From: JADJPO01 sp963724535
Lineage (GTDB): Bacteria > Actinomycetota > Actinomycetes > Actinomycetales > Kineosporiaceae
Length of the DNA stretch: 64,000 nucleotides
Direction: 5' to 3'
NCBI GenBank assembly: GCA_963724535.1
Contig: CAVRVD010000014.1
Span: forward strand, 1 to 64,000
Notes under the pieces: model-generated
The model's database searches: none
What the model was told of the DNA's origin: nothing
The model's input: only the letters and a program-made list of their open reading frames with translations
Shown here: positions 8,696 through 16,129 of the stretch, in pieces
How the letters are laid out: each line of letters opens with the position of its first letter
How positions within the stretch are numbered: the first letter of the stretch is position 1
Translations under genes and position numbers: made by a program

Positions 8696-9629
8696 GCGCC
8701 GCCTTCCAGGCCTGCAGGTTGTCGAACACTGGACGGGTGATCCGGGTGGCGGAGTTGAGCGGGCGAGCGCCCACCCCGTAGGCATGGATGCCCACCGCAT
8801 ACCGGTTGCCACCCGAGATCCGGTACACGGCGCTGCCGGACTGGCCGCCGAAGGTGTCGATGTCGTAGTAGACCTTGCGCGCCGCCACCGAGTCGATCCT
8901 CCTGGCCATGTACCACTGCTCAGTACCACCTCCGCGGTCGCCCGGGTATCCGGACAGGTTGCCGAACGAGCTGGTCAGCGTGGCGTCGGAGAAGGCGCCG
9001 AACCCGAGCCATCCAGTGGTGGAGCCGAGCGGAGTGTCCAGCACGATGACGCCGTAGTCGTACTCGTCGTCCCGGTTCTGGGTCCAACCCCGCACGCTGG
9101 CGAAGCGGGCGCTGCGAACCGAGCCGAACGGCAGGTCGACGCCGTCCCGGCCGGGCATCACGTCGATGCTGCGTACCCAGCCGTGCCGGGGGCTGCCGGT
9201 GGCGTGGATGAAGACGCAGTGTCCGGCGGTCACCAGCACCCGCGGCGAGACGAAGAACGCAGTGCCGATCCAGCCCGAACCGTCCCGGGCGGTGATCCGC
9301 AGCGCCGCGTGCACCGCCCACGGGTAGTTCTTGGCCGGCGTGATCCGGACCCGGTCATCGGTCCCGATCACCGTCTCGGCCACGGCAAGGCCGGTCGAGG
9401 CGAACGCCACGTCCACCAGGCCGGTCAGGGACGGAACCGGTTCCGGCGCCTGGCGTTCGACGGCGGCGAGGCGTTCAGTGACCTCGTCCGGGGCGACCGA
9501 CTCCAGCCCGTCGGCCCGCGCCTGATCAACGCTCAGACCCTCCCCGGTGTTCGGTGCCTGGGTCACCTCGTCGGTGAGCAGGTCGGCGTTGTCGACGGGC
9601 GTGTCCCACTCGCTGCGGACAGTCGACAT
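8688..9629 (-). CDS. Trypsin/V8-like serine endopeptidase (313 aa)
   Basis: A chymotrypsin-fold serine protease of the glutamyl-endopeptidase type. The triad is visible: His in VTAGHCVF, Asp in DDEYDYGVIVLD, and Ser in FGGQSGSAVY. The first 100 residues are an acidic pro-region without the basic-hydrophobic start of a Sec signal, and no Tat motif either, so how it leaves the cell is unclear. Start ATG 9629 is firmly set by AGGAGGGATCACC immediately upstream. It overlaps the downstream lipoprotein gene by 8 bp. It could be exported by an unusual route or act inside the cell. Confidence 0.85.
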   Translation of the reverse strand: MSTVRSEWDTPVDNADLLTDEVTQAPNTGEGLSVDQARADGLESVAPDEVTERLAAVERQAPEPVPSLTGLVDVAFASTGLAVAETVIGTDDRVRITPAKNYPWAVHAALRITARDGSGWIGTAFFVSPRVLVTAGHCVFIHATGSPRHGWVRSIDVMPGRDGVDLPFGSVRSARFASVRGWTQNRDDEYDYGVIVLDTPLGSTTGWLGFGAFSDATLTSSFGNLSGYPGDRGGGTEQWYMARRIDSVAARKVYYDIDTFGGQSGSAVYRISGGNRYAVGIHAYGVGARPLNSATRITRPVFDNLQAWKAAHA

Positions 9630-9697
9630 GGTGATCCCTCCTGGTGATGACGACGCTGATGCAGCAGAGGAGGGCGCGGGCGCGTGGGTTGATACCC

Positions 9698-11260
9698 CTA
9701 TGTGTGCCACATCGTCCGCAGACCCATCGGGGCCTCGCCGAACAGTCGCGCGTCCATCGGCGCCGGCTCGCCGTCCAGGACCGGCTCGAAGTCCATATGG
9801 CCGAGCACGTCTTTGGCCAGGTCCACCCCAGGAGCCACCTCGACCAGGCACAGGCCAGCCTCGGTCACCCGGAACACCGCCCGTTCGGTGACGTACCAGA
9901 CCCGTTGGCCCTGGGCGGCGGCGCGCCGTCCGTTGAAGGTGATCTGCTCGACCTGCTCGATCACCTTGTTGTGCGCTCCCTCCCGGCGGATGACCAGGGC
10001 GCCGTCCTGGACCTCCGCCTCGAATCCGCCGGCGGTGAAGGTGCCGACGAAGACCACCGACTTGGCGCTCTGGCTGATGTTGATGAACCCGCCCGGACCG
10101 ACCAGCCGACTGCCGAACCGGGACACGTTGACGTTGCCGTGCCGGTCGAGCTGGGCCATGCCGAGCACGGCGAGGTCCAGGCCGCCGCCGTCGTAGAAGT
10201 CGAACTGCTGGTTCTGGTCGATCACCGCGTCCGGGTTGACCGCGGCGCCGAAGTTGAGTCCGGACGCCGGGACACCGCCGACCACGCCGGGCTCGGCGGT
10301 CAGGGTGATCCGGTCCAGCACCCGTTCCTCGGCGGCCACCGAGGCGACGCCCTCGGGCATGCCGATGCCGAGGTTCACCACGCCGTCCAGCGGTAGCTCG
10401 AGCGCAGCCCGGCGGGCGACCACCTTGCGTGGGGTGAGCGGGATCGTCGGCAGCATGTCCAGCGGCACCTTGTACCGGTGTGAGTAGCCGGCCGAGTAGG
10501 GCGTTCCGTAGGTCTGCAGGTGCAGGTGGTGCTCGGCGACCACGACGGCGTCGACGAGCACGTGGGGGATCTTGACCAGCCGTGGGTTGAGTGAGCCGGC
10601 CTGCGCGATCCGCTCGACCTGGACGATGACCTTGCCACCGCTGTTGCGGGCTGCCATGGCCATCGCCAGCGCGTCCAGGGTCAGGGCCTCTCGCTCCATC
10701 GTGATGTTGCCGCGTTCGTCGGAGGTGGTACCCCGCAGCAGCGCCACGTGGATCGGCATCGCCGTGTAGAACAGCAGTTCCTGGCCGCCGATCTCGACCA
10801 GCTGGACCAGATCGTCGGTGCTGCGGCTGTTGACCCGGCCGCCCTCGTAGCGGGGGTCGACGAAGGTGTGCAGGCCGATCCGGGTCAGAGTCCCCGGGTT
10901 GCCGGCGGCGATGTCCCGGAAGAGGTGGCAGATCACTCCCTGGGGGAGGGTCCAGGCCTCGACGTACCCCTCGACCGCGCGCCGGGCGATCGCCGGAACC
11001 AGGCCGAGGTGACCGCCCACTACTCGGCGTAGCAGCCCGGGTGCGGTGATCCGGTTCAGGCCGTGGTCCTTGCCGTCGCCCTGACCGGCGGCGAACAGCA
11101 GGGTCAGGTCGCGAGGCTCGCCGGTGGCCTCGAACCGGTCGGCGATGCCGAGCAGCAGAGCGTCCGGGGTTCCGATGCCGACGAAGCCGGAGGTGGCGAT
11201 GGTGTCGCCGGAGCGGACGAGTGCCGCCGCTTCGTCACGGGTGAGTCGCTGAAGCGTCAT
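9698..11260 (-). CDS. Acyl-CoA:acetate/propionate CoA-transferase, YdiF/Pct type (520 aa)
   Basis: A fused alpha-beta class I CoA-transferase. The N-terminal half carries GDTIATSGFVGIGTPDALL, the C-terminal half VVNLGIGMPEGVASVAAEE and the active-site stretch TAEPGVVGGVP, whose glutamate forms the CoA thioester in this family. Its 520 residues match propionate/acetate CoA-transferases of the YdiF type. The likely reaction is exchange of CoA between an acyl-CoA and a free carboxylate in the cytoplasm; the exact acid is not shown. ATG 11260 gives the MTLQRLTRDEA start; the open frame upstream of it is non-coding. It appears monocistronic. Confidence 0.88.
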   Translation of the reverse strand: MTLQRLTRDEAAALVRSGDTIATSGFVGIGTPDALLLGIADRFEATGEPRDLTLLFAAGQGDGKDHGLNRITAPGLLRRVVGGHLGLVPAIARRAVEGYVEAWTLPQGVICHLFRDIAAGNPGTLTRIGLHTFVDPRYEGGRVNSRSTDDLVQLVEIGGQELLFYTAMPIHVALLRGTTSDERGNITMEREALTLDALAMAMAARNSGGKVIVQVERIAQAGSLNPRLVKIPHVLVDAVVVAEHHLHLQTYGTPYSAGYSHRYKVPLDMLPTIPLTPRKVVARRAALELPLDGVVNLGIGMPEGVASVAAEERVLDRITLTAEPGVVGGVPASGLNFGAAVNPDAVIDQNQQFDFYDGGGLDLAVLGMAQLDRHGNVNVSRFGSRLVGPGGFINISQSAKSVVFVGTFTAGGFEAEVQDGALVIRREGAHNKVIEQVEQITFNGRRAAAQGQRVWYVTERAVFRVTEAGLCLVEVAPGVDLAKDVLGHMDFEPVLDGEPAPMDARLFGEAPMGLRTMWHT

Positions 11261-11322
11261 GCCGCAAGCCTGGCATCGGCAGCTCGCCGTCGGGGAGAGC
11301 CTTCGGTCGCCCGGACCCTCGC

Positions 11323-11403
11323 CCATGATTGCGACGAGTGAAGCCACAACGTCGCTCTTGGGGCCAGATAGCGACCGATCCCGTTCACTCGTCGCGATCA
11401 TGG
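11323..11403. repeat. Nested inverted repeat (20-bp arms, 41-bp loop with inner stem)
   Basis: Outer arms 11323-11342 and 11384-11403 pair with one mismatch. Inside the loop GTCGCT (11351-11356) and AGCGAC (11370-11375) form a second stem. The element lies between the CoA-transferase and DUF559 genes, which diverge. It may be a cruciform, REP-like dispersed element or regulator site; there is no T-tract. Confidence 0.7.
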
Positions 11404-11456
11404 ACGGTGCCGCGGGCTCTGGACTCCTTCCTGCCGCGCACCCGGCGACCACGATG

Positions 11457-11495
11457 TGTGGATAACTTGTGGACTGGTTGTGGACGATGTGTGGA
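11457..11495 (+). repeat. Four TGTGGA motifs at exact 11-bp steps, first a perfect DnaA box
   Basis: TGTGGA begins at 11457, 11468, 11479 and 11490. The first extends to TGTGGATAA, the reverse complement of the consensus DnaA box TTATCCACA; the other three continue with C after TGTGGA. The array lies about 55 bp upstream of the DUF559 gene start. Spacing of one helical turn would put all sites on one face of the DNA. Confidence 0.8.
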
Positions 11496-11548
11496 CAGCA
11501 TCCGCGGGCTGGTACCGCCCTCGGGCACAGTGCCTGCGTGATGACCGC

Positions 11549-12310
11549 ATGAGCCGACGCCCTAGTCCCCTGCCCGAAGGCCTCGGCAGTCCGGTCAGTG
11601 TCCGGACCGCCCGCGATCTTAGGGTCAGCGACCGTCGCCTGCGCGCGGCGGATCTGGCCAGCCCGCAGCACGGCGTCCGTGCGAGCGGCGAGCCGTCGAC
11701 CGTCCTGGAGCGGTCCGCGGCGCTGGCCGCCGCAGTGGGTGCTGAGGCCGTCTTCAGCCACCGCACCGCCGCCGAGCTGCTGGGCCGGCCCCTGGTCCAC
11801 CCCGACGACGGTGCCCTGCATGTGACCAACCGACCCGGCGGGACCAGGATCAGCCGTCCCGGGGTGGTGTGCCACCGTCGTCAGCCCTCGGGACTGCTGC
11901 GCGTGCGCGGGCTGTGCGTCACCGACCCCGTCGTCACCTGGGCCGACCTGGCGCCACTCCGCGGTGGTGAGTCGGTGATGGAGACCCGTGCCCGGCTGCT
12001 GATGCTTGACGCCGGGTTGCCCGAGCCGGAGCTGAACCGCGACGTCCTCTTCGAGCACGCAGGATGGCTGGCCTGTCCCGACTTCTCATGGCCAGGGCTG
12101 AACGTGGCGGTCGAGTACGACGGCGACCATCACCGCACCGACCGACGGCAGTGGCAGCGCGACATCGCGCGACGCCGGCTGCTCCAGGAGGAGGGCTGGA
12201 CGGTCATCGTGATCACGGCCGACGACGTGCTGCGCACCCCGGCCCACATGGTTGCCATGATCCGCGACGCGCTTGCCGCTGCGACCACTCGGCGATCCGC
12301 TCGGGCATGA
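11549..12310 (+). CDS. DUF559 (Vsr-like endonuclease fold) protein with AbiEi-like N-terminal region (253 aa)
   Basis: The C-terminal 80 residues are a DUF559 domain of the PD-(D/E)XK/Vsr superfamily: NVAVEYDGDHHRTDRRQW with the catalytic-type E-x-D, then RRRLLQEEGWTVIVI. The N-terminal 150 residues resemble the type IV toxin-antitoxin AbiEi-like region often fused to DUF559 in actinobacteria (FSHRTAAELLG, VTNRPGGTRISRPGVVCHRR). Cellular role is unknown; DNA nicking or repair is inferred from fold. ATG 11549 is chosen because the upstream in-frame stretch covers the TGTGGA array. A relative is encoded at the right end of the window. Confidence 0.8.
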   Translation: MSRRPSPLPEGLGSPVSVRTARDLRVSDRRLRAADLASPQHGVRASGEPSTVLERSAALAAAVGAEAVFSHRTAAELLGRPLVHPDDGALHVTNRPGGTRISRPGVVCHRRQPSGLLRVRGLCVTDPVVTWADLAPLRGGESVMETRARLLMLDAGLPEPELNRDVLFEHAGWLACPDFSWPGLNVAVEYDGDHHRTDRRQWQRDIARRRLLQEEGWTVIVITADDVLRTPAHMVAMIRDALAAATTRRSARA

Positions 12311-12364
12311 GGGCGGCGATCATGGGCTGCGCGTCAGGGATCAGCGGTGGGTTGCTGGTGGGGG

Positions 12365-14440
12365 TCAGCGGCGTCGCCCGCGGCGGGTCCGCAGGTAGTC
12401 GCTGACCACGTAGCTGCCCAACCGGTCCAGGGACGGGGTGAACACCCGGCCGCCGTTGCGCCGCGCCAGGGCGTCCATGAACCGCGCCAGGCCCGCGTCG
12501 TCACCGAGCAGGAAGGCGTTGATCGCCGCTCCGTAGCGGGTCAGGGCGTCCACCTCGGCGACCGTGGCCCGAATCGTCTCCCGGGCCGGCGGGTACTGGA
12601 AGTGGGCGTGGCCGCCCTCTAGGTGCGCCGTCGGCTCCCCGTCGGTGACGACCAGGACGACGGGCTCGCCGTCGCTGTGCCGGCGCAGGTGCCGCCCGGC
12701 CAGGTGCAGGGCGTGGTGCAAGTTGGTGCCCTGGACATAGTCCGGTTCCAGAGCGGCCAGGCCCTCGACGGTCAGCGGGGTCGCGTACCGGCCGAACCCG
12801 ATGATCTGCAGAGCGTCCTGGGGAAACCGGGTCGCCACGAGATGGGCCAGCGCCAGCGCGGTCTGCTTCATCGGCCCCCAGCGGCCCTCGGCGACCATCG
12901 AGAACGACAGGTCCACGCACAGGGCCACCGCTGCGCTGACCCGGCGCTCGGTCTCGACCACCTCGAAGTCCTCCACGAGGAGTCGCACGCCGCCGCCCGT
13001 GCGGTCCGTGCGGTCCGGGCGCTCGCCCCGACGCACGGCGTTGCCGACCGTCCGGACGACGTCCAGGGGCTGGTCGTCTCCGAACTCCCAGGCCCGCGAG
13101 GAGCCGGTCGCCTCGCCGGCCGCGCCGGCGTCGCGCTGGTCGTGCCCGCCACGGCCGGTGCCGTCCAGGTGGGCGAAGACCTCCCGCAACGCGGTCTGGC
13201 CGAGCCGGCGCAGCGCCTTAGGCGTCAGCCCCATCCCATCCCGGTCCCGGGCCAGCCAGCCCTGGCGCAGCAGCTCCCGCTCCAGCTCCTGCAGGGCTCG
13301 GACGTCCTGTGCCGCAGCCGTGCCCAGCGCCCGCTCCACCGTCTCGACGTCGATGTCGTCCAGCGTCGAGCCGGGCCGGTCCTGAGCCAGGGCGTCGATC
13401 AGTTCGTCCAGGTCGGCCAGCTCACCGAGTGCCCCGGCGGCCTGGGCGTAGCCCAGGCCCTGCTGGCCGTGCAGCTGTTCGCCGCGCCGCCAGGACAGGT
13501 CGGGGCGCAACGCCTGCAGGTTCGCAGTCAGCGCCGCCAGCTGCGCGGCGAGCTCCGGATCGCTCAGGGCCGCCGTCATCAGGGCGGCCAGCTCCTCACG
13601 CTGCTGTGGACTCAGCGAGGCCAGCAGTCGCTGCCCGGCCGCCGCCCGACGGGCCAGGGCGTCGATGAGCTCGTCGATGTCCTGCGGGTCCTCGTCGAAC
13701 AGGTGACCGTGTCGCTCCATGAACGCGGCGAAGTCCGCCGTGGTGTCCTCGCCGCGGGAGTGCTTGTCGAGCAACGCGTTCAGGTCGCGCAGCATGTCCG
13801 TGACCGCGGACTGCGCCTGCTGCTGCTCGGCGCTCGCCGCGCCGGGCTGCAACCCGGCCAGCGCGTCGCGCAACCCGCGGAACTGCTGGTCGAGGACGTC
13901 GCCGCGCAGCTCGTCGAGGATCTGCCGGTAGAGCTGCGCCGCCTCAGATGAGGTCCAGTCGTAGTCGGCGAGCTCGCGCACCGCAGCTGCCGTCGAGCGG
14001 GGCAGGGCGTCCAGCCGGGCCGCGTTGAACTGCGCCTGCAGCGCTCGCTCCTGCGCCCGAGGGTCGTCCGGATCCCCGGTCTGTTCCGAAACAGCCTGCA
14101 GGGCATCACGTTCGGCCGCCAGAGCCTGGTCGAGCCGGGCCCGGGCGCGGGTCACCGTGCCGTCCAGCCGGCCCCTCCGGGCCACCTCACGGCGCATCCG
14201 AGCTGCCCGGGCGAGCAGATCCTCCAGGCCCCGACGACGTTCACCGTCGCCCTCTGGCAACCCGCTGCGGAGCAGGTCGCGCAGGGCCTCGCGGAGCCCG
14301 TCACCGGCCAGCACCCGCTCGCCGAGGGCATCCAGGGCACGACGTACGTCGTACGGCGGCGCGAGCGGGTCGGCGCCACCACGCCAGGACGAGTACCGGC
14401 TCCGCCGGTGACTGCGGTGCGGACCCCTGCTGCCGGCCAT
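12365..14440 (-). CDS. VWA-domain protein, partner of the adjacent AAA ATPase (691 aa)
   Basis: The C-terminal 200 residues are a von Willebrand A domain with a complete MIDAS: VDLSFSM (D-x-S-x-S), the threonine of QGTNLHH, and the aspartate of VVTDGEPTA. The N-terminal 450 residues are helical, rich in Ala, Leu and Gln, with a Q-rich stretch near residue 210, and contain no other recognised domain. It follows the AAA gene by 4 bp. Such MoxR/ChlI-VWA pairs act as metal-dependent chaperones or cofactor-inserting motors; the client here is not apparent because no obvious target enzyme lies beside them. Start ATG 14440. Confidence 0.88.
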   Translation of the reverse strand: MAGSRGPHRSHRRSRYSSWRGGADPLAPPYDVRRALDALGERVLAGDGLREALRDLLRSGLPEGDGERRRGLEDLLARAARMRREVARRGRLDGTVTRARARLDQALAAERDALQAVSEQTGDPDDPRAQERALQAQFNAARLDALPRSTAAAVRELADYDWTSSEAAQLYRQILDELRGDVLDQQFRGLRDALAGLQPGAASAEQQQAQSAVTDMLRDLNALLDKHSRGEDTTADFAAFMERHGHLFDEDPQDIDELIDALARRAAAGQRLLASLSPQQREELAALMTAALSDPELAAQLAALTANLQALRPDLSWRRGEQLHGQQGLGYAQAAGALGELADLDELIDALAQDRPGSTLDDIDVETVERALGTAAAQDVRALQELERELLRQGWLARDRDGMGLTPKALRRLGQTALREVFAHLDGTGRGGHDQRDAGAAGEATGSSRAWEFGDDQPLDVVRTVGNAVRRGERPDRTDRTGGGVRLLVEDFEVVETERRVSAAVALCVDLSFSMVAEGRWGPMKQTALALAHLVATRFPQDALQIIGFGRYATPLTVEGLAALEPDYVQGTNLHHALHLAGRHLRRHSDGEPVVLVVTDGEPTAHLEGGHAHFQYPPARETIRATVAEVDALTRYGAAINAFLLGDDAGLARFMDALARRNGGRVFTPSLDRLGSYVVSDYLRTRRGRRR

Positions 14441-14444
14441 GAGG

Positions 14445-15968
14445 TCAGCCTGACCCGGGGTCGACGTCGGGCCCGGTCTCGCCGCCGTAGACGACGACGC
14501 CGTCCTCCAGCACGTCCTTGGCCAGCCGCCGGGTCAGGTGCAGCCCCTCGAGCACGAACTCGACGGCGCTGGCCGCCTCGGCGGGAGTCGGCACCTCGTT
14601 CATCCCGAGCCGCTCCAGCACCGCGGCCAGTCCGGGCACCCGCTCGAACTGGCCCAGCAGGTCGGCCGAGGTGACCCCCTCACCGGCCAGCACGCCATCC
14701 TCCGTGGCCGCCACCGCGGCCACCCCGGACAGGTCCACCCCGCCGAGCCGACGGCGCCACACCTGCGCGGTGGCCAGGCGCAGCAGGTGGTCGAGGATCT
14801 CGATCTCGCGCCCCTCGCCGTCCGCCTCGAACTCGACCTTTCCGCGCAGCGTCGCGGTGATCGTCTCGGTGTCGCTGATGCGGGCAACGACGCCGGCTGA
14901 CGGGTCCGCTGGGTGACTGCTTGGCTGGACGTCGCTCTCACGGACCTGCCGGCCGTCGCCGGTCAGCTCGCCGAGCAGGGCCGCGCGGCGCAGGGCGGCG
15001 GCGGCCACGGTCTCGGCGGCGGCGACGGCGAAGCGGGCGGAGACCCCGGAACGGGCGTCAACCGAGGGCGAGTCGCGGACGGCGTGGGTGAACACCGCGA
15101 GCACCTCGAGCAGATGGTCGGGCACCTCGGCGGCCGGCTGGGCCTCCTGGCGGACCAGCGCGACCTCGCCGGAGATGTCGAGCGGGTAGTGGGTGCGGAT
15201 CTCGGCGCCGAACCGGTCCTTGAGCGGTGTGATGATCCGGCCCCGGTTGGTGTAGTCCTCCGGGTTGGCGCTGGCCACCAGCAGCAGATCCAGGGGCAGG
15301 CGCAGCACGTAGCCGCGGACCTGGATGTCGCGCTCCTCCAGCACGTTCAGCAGACCGACCTGGATCCGCTCCGCCAGATCAGGCAGCTCGTTGACCGCGA
15401 AGATGCCTCGGTGCATCCGCGGTACCAGGCCGAAGTGGATCGTTTCGGGGTCACCCAGCGTGCGGCCCTCGGCGACCTTGATCGGGTCGACGTCGCCGAT
15501 CAGGTCGCCGATCGAGGTGTCCGGGGTGGCCAGCTTCTCGGCGTACCGGTCGCTGCGGTGCACCCAGCTGATCGGCAGGTCCTCGCCCTGTTCGGCGGCT
15601 CGGGCCCGGGCGAGGGGAGTGATCGGGTCATAGGGGTGCTCGTGCAGCTCGGCGTCGACGATCACGGGGGTCCACTCGTCGAGCAGGCCGACCAGGGTGC
15701 GGATCAGGCGCGTCTTGCCCTGCCCGCGTTCGCCGAGCAGGACGAGGTCGTGCCCGGCCAGCAGGGCCCGCTCCAGGTCGGGCAGCACGGTGTCGTCGAA
15801 GCCGACCACTCCGGGGAAGCGGGGCCGGCCGGCGCGCAACGCGGCGAGCAGGTTGGCCCGGATCTCCTGCTTGACGCTGCGGTGGACATGTCCCGCCGCG
15901 CGCAGCGCACCGAGGGTGTTCGGCAGGCCGGTCGGCGGACGTGCGGACGTGGTGGTGGCGAAGGTCAC
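14445..15968 (-). CDS. MoxR/magnesium-chelatase-type AAA+ ATPase (507 aa)
   Basis: An AAA+ ATPase of the ChlI/MoxR clade. Walker A is LLGERGQGKTRLI, the Walker B region is GIFAVNELPDLAERIQ with the helix insert typical of this clade, and sensor 1 lies in LLLVASANPEDYTN. The C-terminal third is helical and interrupts with an acidic segment. It is expected to power the VWA protein encoded 4 bp downstream, a two-gene operon. Start GTG 15968 (VTFATTTS) is the best of several; GTG or ATG codons up to 16010 remain possible because no strong ribosome-binding site is seen. A heptamer-repeat tract lies upstream. Confidence 0.87.
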   Translation of the reverse strand: MTFATTTSARPPTGLPNTLGALRAAGHVHRSVKQEIRANLLAALRAGRPRFPGVVGFDDTVLPDLERALLAGHDLVLLGERGQGKTRLIRTLVGLLDEWTPVIVDAELHEHPYDPITPLARARAAEQGEDLPISWVHRSDRYAEKLATPDTSIGDLIGDVDPIKVAEGRTLGDPETIHFGLVPRMHRGIFAVNELPDLAERIQVGLLNVLEERDIQVRGYVLRLPLDLLLVASANPEDYTNRGRIITPLKDRFGAEIRTHYPLDISGEVALVRQEAQPAAEVPDHLLEVLAVFTHAVRDSPSVDARSGVSARFAVAAAETVAAAALRRAALLGELTGDGRQVRESDVQPSSHPADPSAGVVARISDTETITATLRGKVEFEADGEGREIEILDHLLRLATAQVWRRRLGGVDLSGVAAVAATEDGVLAGEGVTSADLLGQFERVPGLAAVLERLGMNEVPTPAEAASAVEFVLEGLHLTRRLAKDVLEDGVVVYGGETGPDVDPGSG

Positions 15969-16045
15969 CCATCGACGGTACGTCGTGCGGCCGCACCCGG
16001 CGAGACGCACCGGACGGGTGGGGGCGCGCGCAGGCCCCTGCCCTT

Positions 16046-16094
16046 TACGCCCTACCCCCTACCCCGTACGCCCTACCACCTACGCCCTACCCCC
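16046..16094. repeat. Seven tandem heptamers (TACSCCC), G-rich on the minus strand
   Basis: Seven 7-bp units run without a break: TACGCCC, TACCCCC, TACCCCG, TACGCCC, TACCACC, TACGCCC, TACCCCC. The minus strand therefore reads repeated GGGNGTA, with three-G runs every seven bases, suitable for a G-quadruplex. It sits between recQ's stop and the AAA gene start, thus in the 5' region of the AAA-VWA operon, with the G-rich strand as the coding-sense strand. Confidence 0.85.
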
Positions 16095-16129
16095 CGGCCC
16101 TCACATGCGGTCCTGCCTCCTCCCCTCGA

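Noticed and set aside
11327..11410. Possible tRNA or CRISPR-like element suggested by the palindromes
   Set aside because: No cloverleaf with T-loop/anticodon features and no repeat-spacer pattern; only a single nested inverted repeat.
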